A model generated the notes under the pieces. That model was given only the letters and a program-made list of their open reading frames with translations, was not told where the DNA came from and searched no databases. Shown here piece after piece: positions 29,097 to 37,890 of a DNA stretch of 64,000 nt. Where the stretch lies: assembly GCF_007655255.1 (NCBI RefSeq), contig NZ_VMYE01000019.1:1-64000 (forward strand), in the 5' to 3' direction. Numbering within the stretch: position 1 is the stretch's first letter; each line of letters opens with the position of its first letter. Both the position numbers and the translations under genes were made by a program. This DNA comes from Extensimonas perlucida (GTDB lineage: Bacteria > Pseudomonadota > Gammaproteobacteria > Burkholderiales > Burkholderiaceae_C).

Positions 29097-29914
29097 GCCG
29101 CGGCTCCCAGATAGGCTTTGACCACGGCCGGGTCGGCCTGCACCTGCGCGGGCGTGCCGTCGGCGATCTTGCGGCCGAAGTCGAGCACAGCCACGCGGTC
29201 GGCCAAGTCCATGACCACGCCCATGTCGTGCTCCACGAGCACCACGGGGATGTGCTTGGCTTCGCGCACGTCGATGATGAAGCGCGCAAGGTCTTCTTTT
29301 TCTTCAGTGTTCATGCCGGCCATGGGTTCGTCCATCAGCAAGACTTGGGGCTCCATCGCAAGCGCGCGGCCCAGGTCCACGCGCTTGCGCAGCCCGTAGC
29401 CCAGCGTGCCCACGGGCTGGTGGCGGATGCTTTCGATTTCGAGGAAGTCGATGATGTCCTCGACCACTTCGCGGTGCTGCGATTCTTCGCGCTGCGTCCA
29501 CGGAAAGTAGAGGAAGGACTGCAGCAGGCCCGAGCGCATGAGGCTGTAGCGGCCCACGAGGATGTTGTCGATCACGCTCATGTTCGAAAACAGGTGCGTG
29601 CCCTGGAAGGTGCGCACGATGCCATCGCGCGCAATCTGGTGCACCGCACGGCCCTTGATGCTTTTGCCGCGGTAATGCACCGTGCCTTCCTGTGGCAGGT
29701 AAAAACCGCTGAGCACGTTCATGAGGGAGCTTTTGCCGGCGCCATTGGGGCCGATGATGGCGAGCAATTCATCGTCGCGCACATCCACCGACACTTCGGA
29801 AAGCGCGGTGACGCCGCCGAAGCGCAGGGTGACGTTTTGTGCTTGCAGCACTGTGGCCTTGGCGGCCCCCGCAGAGGTATTTTTGTCCATGGAGTGGGAG
29901 TGAGCAGAGGCCAT
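29093..29914 (-). CDS. livG: Liv-type ABC transporter ATP-binding protein (LivG)
   Basis: 273 residues: VTLRFGGVTALSEVSVDVRD, Walker A IIGPNGAGKSS, the LivG-type FQGTHLFSNMSVIDNI, signature GYGLRKRVDLGRALA and Walker B VLLMDEPMAGMN, then VVLVEHDMGVVMDLADRV. ATG 29914 overlaps the preceding acyl-CoA dehydrogenase stop (TGATG). The frame is open back to 30109 but that part lies inside the upstream gene. Met9 (29890) is an alternative start. Confidence 0.92.
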   Translation of the reverse strand: MASAHSHSMDKNTSAGAAKATVLQAQNVTLRFGGVTALSEVSVDVRDDELLAIIGPNGAGKSSLMNVLSGFYLPQEGTVHYRGKSIKGRAVHQIARDGIVRTFQGTHLFSNMSVIDNILVGRYSLMRSGLLQSFLYFPWTQREESQHREVVEDIIDFLEIESIRHQPVGTLGYGLRKRVDLGRALAMEPQVLLMDEPMAGMNTEEKEDLARFIIDVREAKHIPVVLVEHDMGVVMDLADRVAVLDFGRKIADGTPAQVQADPAVVKAYLGAAA

Positions 29915-31074
29915 CAAGAGAAGGCATTGATGCCGGTCAGCGCGCGGCCGATGATGAGTTTTTGAATCTCCGTCGTGCCATCGGGGATGGGCATCATGCG
30001 GGCGTTTCTGAACAGCAATTCCACTCCGAACTCCTTGGTGATTCCGTTGCCGCCGTGCACTTGCAGGGCTTTGGAGGCCACATCCACCGCCATTTCGGTG
30101 GCATACCACTTGGCCATGGCGCTTTGTACTTCGCTGCGCACACCGTGGTCAATCAGGTTAAACGCGCGGTACACGAGCAGGCGCGCGGCGTCGAGCTCGG
30201 TGGCGGCTTCGGCCAGCATGCCCTGGATCAACTGGTGGCCGCCGATGGGTTTGCCGTGCTGGCGCCGTTCCTTGGCGTAGGCCACGGCCTTGTCGAGCGC
30301 GGCCTGCGCGATGCCGATCGAGGTCAGGCCCACCATGGGGCGGGCTTTTTCGAACAGCACCATGGTGTTCTTGAGGCCTGCGCCGGGCGTGAGCATCATG
30401 TTTTCGGCGGGCACGCGCACATGGTCGAAAAAGAGTTGCGCGGTCGAGGTGCTGTTGAGGCCGAGCTTGTCGATGTTGCGGCTTTCGTAGCCGTGCTCAG
30501 CGCGGTCCACGAGGATCATCGAGAGGTTGCCAGAGCCTTCGCTCGAGGTGCGCACGATGACCATGCAAAAGTCGGAGTAGTGGCCGTTCGAGATCCAGGT
30601 TTTTTCGCCCGTCACGATGTAGTGGTCGCCTTCGCGCTGCGCGCGGCAGGTGACCTCGGCCACGTTCGAGCCCACGCCCGGCTCGCTGATGCCGCTGCAC
30701 GCGATGATCTCGGCGCGCACCATGCGCGGCAGGTATTTCTTGCGCATGGCCTCGTTCGGGCAGACCTCGAGCGAATACGCGCCGAGCTGCTGGATCAGGA
30801 GTGAAATCGCCACGTCGCCCGAAATGCGCGCGAGCTGCTCGTACATCAGCGCGTAGGTCAGCCAGGGCAGCCCCATGCCGCCGTTTTCTTCCGAGATCAG
30901 GCCGTTGCCGCCCATGCCATAGGGCAGCATCATCTGGAAAATCTCCAGCATGCGTTCTTTTTCGATGAGCTTGTCGGGCTGGTAGCGCTGCACGATGGGG
31001 CGCAGCTTGTCCTCAAGAAAGCGGGTGAAGCCTTCGACGGCCATGCGTTGTTCTTCGGTGGGCAGAAAGTTCAT
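29914..31074 (-). CDS. Acyl-CoA dehydrogenase with Asp at the catalytic-base position
   Basis: 386 residues, standard ACAD fold: FAD/substrate signature IIACSGISEPGVGSNVAEV, EKTWISNGHYSDFCMV, YAKERRQHGKPIGGHQLIQ and QVHGGNGITKEFGVELLFRN. In the C-terminal loop where SCAD/MCAD have the catalytic Glu (xYEGT), this protein has PIPDGTTEIQ, i.e. Asp365. Asp at this site is known in some cyclic acyl-CoA dehydrogenases and alters the reaction or substrate. It is the first gene of the overlapping livG-livF block and probably oxidises the CoA ester made by the synthetase. Confidence 0.9.
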   Translation of the reverse strand: MNFLPTEEQRMAVEGFTRFLEDKLRPIVQRYQPDKLIEKERMLEIFQMMLPYGMGGNGLISEENGGMGLPWLTYALMYEQLARISGDVAISLLIQQLGAYSLEVCPNEAMRKKYLPRMVRAEIIACSGISEPGVGSNVAEVTCRAQREGDHYIVTGEKTWISNGHYSDFCMVIVRTSSEGSGNLSMILVDRAEHGYESRNIDKLGLNSTSTAQLFFDHVRVPAENMMLTPGAGLKNTMVLFEKARPMVGLTSIGIAQAALDKAVAYAKERRQHGKPIGGHQLIQGMLAEAATELDAARLLVYRAFNLIDHGVRSEVQSAMAKWYATEMAVDVASKALQVHGGNGITKEFGVELLFRNARMMPIPDGTTEIQKLIIGRALTGINAFS

Positions 31075-31128
31075 GATGGGCTCCGCGCGGGTGCGTTGGT
31101 GAAATGGGACTGGTAGGTGCGGGGCGGC

Positions 31129-32376
31129 TCAGCGGCCCAGGATGGTGATGGCGGCCACGGCTTCCTCGATACCGTAGAGGCCGCCGCCGTTTTCGGCGAT
31201 CGCCAAGCGTGCGCCTTGCACCTGGCGCGCGCCGGCCTCGCCGCGCAGCTGTTGCACGAGTTCGTGCAGCTGGCCTATGCCGGTCGCGCCTATGGGGTGG
31301 CCCTTGGATTCGAGCCCGCCCGAGGTGTTGATGGGGATGCGTCCGCCGAGCGTGGTTGCGCCGCGCTCGGCGAGCGGCCCGCCTTCACCGAAGGCGCAAA
31401 AGCCGAGGTTTTCGCTCTGGATGATCTCGCCGATCGCGGTGGCGTCGTGCACCTCGGCCACCGAGATGTCCTTGGGGCCGACGCCGGCCATTTCGTAGGC
31501 TTTCTTGGCCGCATGCACGGTGATGTGCTGGCCTACGTCCTCGGGGCGGCGGTTGGTGCCCGTGGCCACCACCGAGGCGAGCACGCGGATCGCGCGCTGG
31601 CGCTGCCCGAGCCGGGCGAGCGCGGCTTCAGAGCAAACGATGGCCGCCGCGGCGCCGTCGCTGACGGGCGCGCACATGGGCAGCGTGAGCGGGTAGGTGA
31701 TGGGCGGCGCGGCCAGCACCTCGTCGATGGTGTAGGCGTTGCGGTACTGCGCGAGCGGGTTGTGCACCGAATGGCCGTGGTTCTTGGCCGAGACCGCGGC
31801 GATCTGGCGCTGCGTGGTGCCGAACTCGCGCATGTGAAAGCGCCCGAAGGCCGCGTAGATGTCCATGAACAGGCTGTACGGCGCCTTGGACGTGCTGCCT
31901 TCGGGTGGCACGATGCCGTGGCCCATTTGTAGCAGCGTGCTTTTGTTTTGCTCGACCGTGGAGACGTCCCAGGCACCGTCGAACACGCCAAACATCTTGG
32001 CCTTGTCGGTGCAGAACATTTTTTCGGCGCCCACCGCGAGCGCGATCTCGCCCGCCCCGGAGCGCACGTACTGCACCGCGAGGTGAAAGGCCGAGCTCGC
32101 GCTCGCGCAGGCGTTCTCGACGTTGAAGATGGGAATGGCCTCGAAGCCCATGGTGCGCAGCGCGATCTGGCCGCGCACCATGGTCTGCCCTTCGAGCGCG
32201 CCTTGGGTGGCGTTGGAGAAAAACGCCGATTCGATGTCGGCCACGGTCAGACCCGCGTCCGCGAGCGCCGCGTGCACGGCGTCGGCCGTGAGCTGCTTGA
32301 TGCTCTTGTCGAGGAACTTGCCGGTCGGCGTCATGCCGATGCCGGCAATGTAAACGGGAGGCTGGGCGTGGCTCAT
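31129..32376 (-). CDS. Thiolase-family protein (SCP2-thiolase-like)
   Basis: 415 residues. Nucleophile loop VENACASASSAFHLAV, the HDA box EVHDATAIGEII and the GHPIGATG loop with the conserved His. The second catalytic Cys near the C-terminus of classical thiolases (CxG) is replaced by AENGGGLYG, as in SCP2/lipid-transfer-type thiolases. It would cleave a 3-ketoacyl-CoA, possibly branched. Start ATG 32376 (MSHAQPPVYIAGIGM). A dispersed repeat lies just upstream. Confidence 0.87.
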   Translation of the reverse strand: MSHAQPPVYIAGIGMTPTGKFLDKSIKQLTADAVHAALADAGLTVADIESAFFSNATQGALEGQTMVRGQIALRTMGFEAIPIFNVENACASASSAFHLAVQYVRSGAGEIALAVGAEKMFCTDKAKMFGVFDGAWDVSTVEQNKSTLLQMGHGIVPPEGSTSKAPYSLFMDIYAAFGRFHMREFGTTQRQIAAVSAKNHGHSVHNPLAQYRNAYTIDEVLAAPPITYPLTLPMCAPVSDGAAAAIVCSEAALARLGQRQRAIRVLASVVATGTNRRPEDVGQHITVHAAKKAYEMAGVGPKDISVAEVHDATAIGEIIQSENLGFCAFGEGGPLAERGATTLGGRIPINTSGGLESKGHPIGATGIGQLHELVQQLRGEAGARQVQGARLAIAENGGGLYGIEEAVAAITILGR

Positions 32377-32418
32377 GGAGGGCTCCTGAGTTACAAAAAC
32401 AATAGCGAAAAAATAATA

Positions 32419-32470
32419 TTAAAAAAGGGCTTTTGCGCTCATGAATGAAGCGCAAGCAGCTATCTTTTTG
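32419..32470 (+). repeat. Dispersed intergenic repeat, copy 6
   Basis: Divergent copy: A/T-rich left edge, TTTTGCGCTC, GAAGCGCAAGCAGCTATC and a T run. It separates the hydratase gene at 32544 from the thiolase gene. Confidence 0.55.
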
Positions 32471-32543
32471 GAGTGGATTTTTCAAAAATTCGGGCGGCAG
32501 TCGCTGCCTGAAAAGCCCTGGGCTTGCGCGCCGCAGCCGGGGC

Positions 32544-33344
32544 TCAATAGCCCTTGAAGTTCGGCGTGCGCTTTTCGACGAAGGCGGCGAGCCCCTCTTT
32601 GATGTCGTGCGAATGGCTGTGCGCCTCGAGCACCAGGCGCTCCAGGCGCAGCGCGACCGCTTCGGGCTGCTCGAGCCCGTCGGCCACGGTCTGCTTCATG
32701 CGGCGCAACACCAGCGGGCTCTTGCTCGCGATGCGTGCGGCGAGCTTTTCGACCTCGGGCACGAGTTCGACGTCGGGCACGACGCGGTTCACGAGGCCCA
32801 GCGGCACCAGGTCGCGCGCGGGCAGGGTGTCGCCCGTGAAGAGCAGGTACTTGGCCGCCGTCGGCCCTATGCGCCGCGGCAGGATGGCCGCACCCCCGGC
32901 ACCGGGAAAGACGCCGAAATTGGCGTGCGCGTCGCCGATGCGCGTGCTCTCTGCGGCCAGCATCAGGTCGCACGCCATGGCCAGCTCGAGCCCGCCGGCC
33001 ATGGTCAGGCCGTTGAGCGCCGCAATCGTCGGCTTGGGGCAAAAGCGCAGCTTGTCCATCATGCGGTTGACCAGGTCGAGGAACTCGCCCATGGGGTCGC
33101 GCGGGCCTGGGTCGCTTTGCGTGTTTTCGAACACGCCCTTGAGGTCGGCGCCTGCGCAGAACGCGCGCCCGGCGCCCGTGAGCACGATCACGCGGATCGC
33201 GGCGTCGCGCTCGCAGCGCTCGATGGCCTCGAGCAGCTCGGTGCACATGGCGTCGGAGAGCGCATTCATGGCGTCGGGCCGGTTCAGCGTGATCCAGGCA
33301 GCAGCGCCGCGCTGCTCGAACAGGATGGTGGCGGGGGGTGCCAT
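32544..33344 (-). CDS. Enoyl-CoA hydratase/isomerase-family protein lacking one catalytic Glu
   Basis: 266 residues of the crotonase fold: WITLNRPDAMNALSDAM, oxyanion segment GAGRAFCAGADL, LTMAGGLELAMACDLMLAAE and VFPGAGGAAILPRRIG. The first hydratase Glu (Glu144 position) is retained in GGLELA, but in the second helix GDAHANFGVFPGAGG the usual Glu164 (PEIxLG) is His. This argues against a standard hydratase and for an isomerase, hydrolase or altered hydratase. ATG 33344 has an AGGAG site; the frame to 33389 lacks one. Confidence 0.85.
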   Translation of the reverse strand: MAPPATILFEQRGAAAWITLNRPDAMNALSDAMCTELLEAIERCERDAAIRVIVLTGAGRAFCAGADLKGVFENTQSDPGPRDPMGEFLDLVNRMMDKLRFCPKPTIAALNGLTMAGGLELAMACDLMLAAESTRIGDAHANFGVFPGAGGAAILPRRIGPTAAKYLLFTGDTLPARDLVPLGLVNRVVPDVELVPEVEKLAARIASKSPLVLRRMKQTVADGLEQPEAVALRLERLVLEAHSHSHDIKEGLAAFVEKRTPNFKGY

Positions 33345-33422
33345 TTTGTTTTGTCTCCTGAAAGTCGTTGTACGTCCCGCTCCGGGCAAAGGGCGGGCGC
33401 TTTTGTTAGTGCAGAAGGCAGA

Positions 33423-34607
33423 TTAGCCGCGCAACAGTTCCTCTGCGATGATCATTTTGCGCACCTCGGAAGTACCCGCACCGATTTCGAGGATTTTGAT
33501 GCAGCGGAACAGCCGGTTGATTTCGGACTCCCAGATGTAGCCACTGCCGCCGTGAATTTGCACCGCATGGTTGAGAATGCGGTTGCAAGCCTCGCCTGCG
33601 TACAGGATGGATGCGGCGGTGATCTTGTGCGCAGCGCCGCGCCCACCGCCGCCGACCTCGAGATCGTTGACCTCGGCCAGCGTGCGCCAGACCAGGGTCT
33701 TCATGGCTTCGAGTTCGGTATACATCTCGGCCAGCATGGCTTGCACCATCTGGAAGTTGCCGATCGGCTTGCCGAACTGCACGCGCGTCTTGGCGTATTC
33801 GACGCACAAATCCAGTGCCCGCTCGCTGATTCCCACACAAAGAGCTGCCACGAGGGCACGCTCCAGGTCCAGCCCGCTCATGACCACTTTGACGCCTTCG
33901 TTTTCGGCCCCCACCAGGTTGGCTGCAGGCACGCGGCAGTTCTCGAGCACGAGTTCCCCTGTCTGGCTGCCGCGAAACCCCATCTTGACGAGCTTTTGCG
34001 CCACGCGAAAACCAGGAAAGTCCTTTTCCACGATGAAGGCCGAAATGCCCTTGGCGCCGCGCTCGGGTGCGGTCTTGGCATAGACCAGCAGCACGTCGGC
34101 CACGGGGCCGTTGGTGATGTAGATCTTGCTGCCATTGAGCAGGTAGTGGTCGCCCTCGCGGCGCGCCGTGGTACGCATGCTGCCCAGCGCGTCCGATCCG
34201 GCGCCGGGCTCGGTCAAGCCAAGTGCGCCGATCTTGCTGCCGTCGCACAGGTCTGGCAGGTATTTGCGCCGCTGTGCCTCGTTGGCGTTGCGGAAGATGT
34301 TGTTCACGCACAGGTTGTCGTGTGCGGCCCACGAAAGGGCGATCGCCGGACTCCAGCGTGCAAAGGCCTGGCAGATCAGGCCGGAGCTGAACAAGTCCAT
34401 GCCCGCGCCGCCATATTCCGGCGCCACCGTGGCCCCCATGAAGCCGGCAGCGCCAATCTTCGGGAAGATTTCGGGCGGCCACCACTCCTCGTCGTCCATG
34501 CGCCGCGCGAGCGGGGGAAACTCCTTGCGCGCGAATTTGTCGGCGGCTTCCAAAACGGCATGGTCGTCCGGTGTCAGGCCGAACGAGGCGGGGCGGCTGG
34601 CAGGCAT
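33423..34607 (-). CDS. Isovaleryl-CoA dehydrogenase-like acyl-CoA dehydrogenase
   Basis: 394 residues. ACAD signatures: ALGLTEPGAGSDALGSM, SKIYITNGPVADVLLVYAKT and YAKTRVQFGKPIGNFQMVQ. The catalytic-base pattern is that of isovaleryl-CoA dehydrogenase: Glu249 in helix G (MSGLDLERALV) and no acid in the late loop (EIGAGTSEVRKM). IVD-type enzymes act on 3-methyl-branched acyl-CoAs. ATG 34607 follows an AGGAG. It is the first gene of the minus-strand arm and is divergent from the thiolase at 34808. Confidence 0.88.
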   Translation of the reverse strand: MPASRPASFGLTPDDHAVLEAADKFARKEFPPLARRMDDEEWWPPEIFPKIGAAGFMGATVAPEYGGAGMDLFSSGLICQAFARWSPAIALSWAAHDNLCVNNIFRNANEAQRRKYLPDLCDGSKIGALGLTEPGAGSDALGSMRTTARREGDHYLLNGSKIYITNGPVADVLLVYAKTAPERGAKGISAFIVEKDFPGFRVAQKLVKMGFRGSQTGELVLENCRVPAANLVGAENEGVKVVMSGLDLERALVAALCVGISERALDLCVEYAKTRVQFGKPIGNFQMVQAMLAEMYTELEAMKTLVWRTLAEVNDLEVGGGGRGAAHKITAASILYAGEACNRILNHAVQIHGGSGYIWESEINRLFRCIKILEIGAGTSEVRKMIIAEELLRG

Positions 34608-34679
34608 TCTCGGGCTCCTGAAACAGGGAAGTGAAGGGATGGATCCGTCGGCAGAAAACAAACTGCCGGACAAGAAATT

Positions 34680-34695
34680 GACCAAGCGTTTGGTC
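34680..34695. promoter_or_regulatory. Perfect palindrome in the divergent promoter region
   Basis: GACCAA-GCGT-TTGGTC, a 6+4+6 perfect inverted repeat, lies 73 bp from the minus-strand start and 113 bp from the plus-strand start. It resembles TetR-family operators of fatty-acid and branched-chain degradation regulons. No regulator gene lies beside it. Confidence 0.5.
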
Positions 34696-34807
34696 GAGGC
34701 GAAATGTAGGCGGGGCTTGCAGAACTGTCAAGCGTTAGATAGACTGCCGCAGTCCTCGTTGTTCGTTTTGCGTGACGTAGGCGCCTTTTCATCTTTAGGA
34801 GATTTTC

Positions 34808-35992
34808 ATGAGCCACAAAGTCATCGTTGCCGGCGTCGGCATGATTCCGTTCGCCAAGCCCGGCGCCAGCGAGCATTACCACGTCATGGGTGGCAAGGCC
34901 GTGCATCTGGCCCTGGCCGATGCGGGTGTTGATTACGCTGCCGTGCAGCAGGCCTTCGTCGGTTACGTCTATGGCGACTCGACCTGCGGCCAGCGCGCGC
35001 TGTACCCTGTCGGCATGACGGGTATTCCCATCATCAACGTCAACAACAACTGCTCGACCGGCTCGAGCGCGCTGTTCCTTGCGCGCCAGGCCGTGGAAAG
35101 CGGCGCGGCCGATTGCGTGCTCGCGCTGGGCTTCGAGCAGATGGAGCCGGGCGCGATCAAGGCCAAGTTCACCGACCGTCCTACGCCGTTCGAAGAGTTC
35201 GACAACGTGACCGATGCGCTCGTGGGCCATCCCGAAATTCCACTTGCACTGCGCTACTTCGGCGGCGCGGGCAAGGCGCACATGGACAAGTACGGCACCA
35301 AGCTCGAAACCTTTGCCGCAATCCGCGCCAAGGCAAGCCGCCACGCCGTGAACAACCCGCTCGCGCTGTTCCGCAAGGAGGTGACGGTGCAGGATGTGAT
35401 GGAGTCGCCCGCGGTCTGGCCCGGTGTGATGACGCGCCTCATGGCCTGCCCGCCCACTTGCGGCGCCGCGGCCGCCGTGATCTGCTCCGAGGAATACGCC
35501 AAGAAGCACGGGCTCAACACCCAGGTGAAGATCGTCGCCCAGGCCATGACCACCGATTTCCCAAGCACGTTCACGTCCAAGGACATGATGCGCGTGGTCG
35601 GCTACGACATGGCGCGCGATGCGGCACGCCAGGTCTATGAGCGCACCGGCATCGGTGCAGAAGACGTCGACGTGGTCGAGCTGCACGACTGCTTTGCGCA
35701 AAACGAGCTCATCACTTACGAAGCGCTCGGTCTGTGCCCCGAGGGCGGCGCCGAGAAGTTCGTGCTCGACGGCGACAACACCTACGGCGGCAAGGTCGTC
35801 ACCAACCCCTCGGGTGGCTTGCTCTCCAAGGGCCATCCGCTGGGCGCGACGGGCCTCGCGCAGTGCTACGAGCTCACGCACCAGCTGCGCGGCACGGCCG
35901 AAAAGCGCCAGGTGCAAGGCGCGCGCATCGCGCTGCAGCACAACCTCGGCTTGGGCGGGGCCTGCGTGGTGACGATGTACCAAACCAACTGA
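34808..35992 (+). CDS. SCP2-type thiolase / lipid-transfer protein
   Basis: 394 residues. Catalytic Cys loop NNNCSTGSSALFLARQAVES, HDCF box DVVELHDCFAQNELITYEAL, GHPLGATGLAQCYEL and C-terminal GLGGACVVTMY with the second Cys. This is the SCP2-thiolase (nondecarboxylating) group, which in eukaryotes and actinobacteria cleaves branched or sterol side-chain 3-ketoacyl-CoAs. It is the first gene of the plus-strand arm. ATG 34808 has AGGAG 6 bases upstream. Confidence 0.9.
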   Translation: MSHKVIVAGVGMIPFAKPGASEHYHVMGGKAVHLALADAGVDYAAVQQAFVGYVYGDSTCGQRALYPVGMTGIPIINVNNNCSTGSSALFLARQAVESGAADCVLALGFEQMEPGAIKAKFTDRPTPFEEFDNVTDALVGHPEIPLALRYFGGAGKAHMDKYGTKLETFAAIRAKASRHAVNNPLALFRKEVTVQDVMESPAVWPGVMTRLMACPPTCGAAAAVICSEEYAKKHGLNTQVKIVAQAMTTDFPSTFTSKDMMRVVGYDMARDAARQVYERTGIGAEDVDVVELHDCFAQNELITYEALGLCPEGGAEKFVLDGDNTYGGKVVTNPSGGLLSKGHPLGATGLAQCYELTHQLRGTAEKRQVQGARIALQHNLGLGGACVVTMYQTN

Positions 35993-36021
35993 TTCGTGGC
36001 GTGATCCAAGGAGACGCGAAC

Positions 36022-36465
36022 ATGATCGACAAGAAATTCATCGGCTACCAGCAGCCGCCCACGCTGTGGGACGTGGAAAAAGGGCGCATCGCCTTTTTTG
36101 CCGACGTGATAGGCGCCAAGGACCCGATCTACACCGATGTGGAGGCCGCGCGCGCCGCGGGCTATCGCAACGTGGTGGCGCCGCCGACCTTCATCTTCGG
36201 CGCCGAGGGCGATTCGGGCGCCATGATGGAGCTCATCACCACGCTGAACATTGACCTCGGCAAGGTGTTGCACGGCGAGCAGCGCTTCGACTACTACGCG
36301 CCGGTGTGCGCGGGCGACACGCTGCGCTTCGAGTCCAAAATCACCGACATCTATGACAAGAAAGGTGGCGCGCTCGAGTTCGTCGTCAAAGACACGCGCG
36401 TGACCAACCAGCTTGGCGAACATGTCGCTGATCTGCATTCCGTCATCGTCGTGCGCCACGCTTGA
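36022..36465 (+). CDS. MaoC-like dehydratase (FAS1-type N-terminal domain)
   Basis: 147 residues of a single hot-dog domain: FIGYQQPPTLWDVEKGRIAF, DPIYTDVEAARAAGYRNVV, APPTFIFGAE and LHGEQRFDYYAPVCAGDTL. This half of the MaoC family lacks the catalytic Asp-His dyad and usually pairs with a second subunit that has it. The next gene supplies it. AAGGAGA precedes the ATG; the longer frame from 35734 is a shadow of the thiolase. Confidence 0.88.
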   Translation: MIDKKFIGYQQPPTLWDVEKGRIAFFADVIGAKDPIYTDVEAARAAGYRNVVAPPTFIFGAEGDSGAMMELITTLNIDLGKVLHGEQRFDYYAPVCAGDTLRFESKITDIYDKKGGALEFVVKDTRVTNQLGEHVADLHSVIVVRHA

Positions 36466-36479
36466 AGGAGCTTTCCACC

Positions 36480-36896
36480 ATGAATACCCCCATCAAAGTG
36501 CTCCAGGTCGGCGATGAGATGCCTGTGCTGGAGCTGCCACCGATCACGCGCACCACGCTCGCCCTGTTCGCGGGCGCCTCGGGTGACCACAACCCCATCC
36601 ACATCGACATCGACTTTGCGCGCAAGGCCGGCATGCCGGACGTGTTCGCGCACGGCATGCTGTCCATGGCTTACCTGGGGCGCGCTCTGACCGAGTGGGT
36701 GCCGCAGCGCCAACTCATGAGTTTCGGCGTGCGCTTTGCCGCCGTCACGCACCTGGGCGACCGCGTGCGTTGCTCGGGCAAGGTGGTCGAAAAGACCGAG
36801 CGCGCCGGACGTCCCTGCGTGCGCGTGGACATCACCGCGGCCAAGAGCACGGGCGAGATCACCCTCGCGGGCGAGGCTCTGATCGCGCTGAGCTGA
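36480..36896 (+). CDS. MaoC-like (R)-specific enoyl-CoA hydratase subunit
   Basis: 138 residues with the hydratase-2 signature GDHNPIHIDIDFARKAGMPD (catalytic Asp and His) and HGMLSMAYLGRAL, then SFGVRFAAVTHLGD. Together with the gene at 36022 it probably forms a heteromeric hydratase of the ChsH1/ChsH2 kind. ATG 36480 follows GAAGGAG; the stop of the preceding gene is 14 bases upstream. Confidence 0.9.
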   Translation: MNTPIKVLQVGDEMPVLELPPITRTTLALFAGASGDHNPIHIDIDFARKAGMPDVFAHGMLSMAYLGRALTEWVPQRQLMSFGVRFAAVTHLGDRVRCSGKVVEKTERAGRPCVRVDITAAKSTGEITLAGEALIALS

Positions 36897-37036
36897 CGGC
36901 CACAGGCGCCGAAAAGCGCAGCGCATTTTTCTTTCTCCAGGCCCAAGCCGGTCGAGTTGCCGTTGCGCCAGCGTGCGCAGCGGCGCCAGGCAGGCTGAGC
37001 GTGGGCCTTTTTTCTCTTACCCAAAGGAACAGCACC

Positions 37037-37864
37037 ATGAAAAAACTCGAAGGCAAGGTTGCCATCGTTTCCGGTTCCGGGCGCGGCATCGGCCGCTCCA
37101 TCGCGCTCAAGCTCGCGAGCGAGGGCGCCAAAGTGGTCGTCAACGACCTCGACCCGGCACCCGCCGAGCAGACCGTGGCCGACATCAAGGCTGCAGGGGG
37201 GCAGGCGCTGGCCTGCCCTGGCAGCGTCACGGCAGACGGCTTTGCCGAGCAGTTCGTCAAGACCGCCACCGAGGGCTTTGGCGGCCTGGACATCATCATC
37301 AACAACGCCGGCTACACCTGGGACAACGTGATCCAGAAGATGACCGACGAGCAGTGGAACGCGATCATCGATGTGCACCTGACAGCGCCGTTCAAGATCC
37401 TGCGCGCCGCTGCCGACTACATCCGCTTCGCCGCCAAGAAGGAAGCCGACGCGGGCCAGGAGGTGTTCCGCAAGGTGGTCAACATTTCGTCGATCGCGGG
37501 CCTGGGCGGCAACGCAGGCCAGGTCAACTACTCGGCCGCCAAGGCGGGCATCGTGGGCCTGACGCTGGCCATGGCCAAGGAATGGGGGCGCTACAAGGTC
37601 AACGTCAACTGCGTGGCCTTCGGCATGATCAAGACGCGCCTGACCGAGGCGCCGGCCAAGGGCGATGCCGCGATCGACATCGAGGGCCGCAAGATCAAAG
37701 TCGGCGTGAACCCCGACCTGCTCGCCATGATGGAGCGCAGCATTCCGCTGGGCCGCGCGGGCACGCCCGAAGAGGCTGCCGGCTCGGTCTATCTGCTGTG
37801 CACGCCCGAGTCCAACTACGTCAGCGGCCAGACGCTGGTGTGCGGCGGCGGCATCACGATCTGA
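37037..37864 (+). CDS. SDR-family 3-hydroxyacyl-CoA dehydrogenase-like protein
   Basis: 275 residues of classical SDR: nucleotide-binding SGSGRGIGRSIAL, NNAG, NISSIAGLGG (catalytic Ser) and VNYSAAKAG (Tyr-x3-Lys), ending ESNYVSGQTLVCGGGITI. After Asp in VVNDLD, NAD is the expected cofactor. A loop insertion (IDIEGRKIKVGVN) near residue 215 is characteristic of FabG-like enzymes in CoA-linked side-chain oxidation. In context, it oxidises the (R)-3-hydroxyacyl-CoA from the MaoC pair. Confidence 0.88.
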   Translation: MKKLEGKVAIVSGSGRGIGRSIALKLASEGAKVVVNDLDPAPAEQTVADIKAAGGQALACPGSVTADGFAEQFVKTATEGFGGLDIIINNAGYTWDNVIQKMTDEQWNAIIDVHLTAPFKILRAAADYIRFAAKKEADAGQEVFRKVVNISSIAGLGGNAGQVNYSAAKAGIVGLTLAMAKEWGRYKVNVNCVAFGMIKTRLTEAPAKGDAAIDIEGRKIKVGVNPDLLAMMERSIPLGRAGTPEEAAGSVYLLCTPESNYVSGQTLVCGGGITI

Positions 37865-37890
37865 TTTTGCTTTACGACTGAGAGGACACC

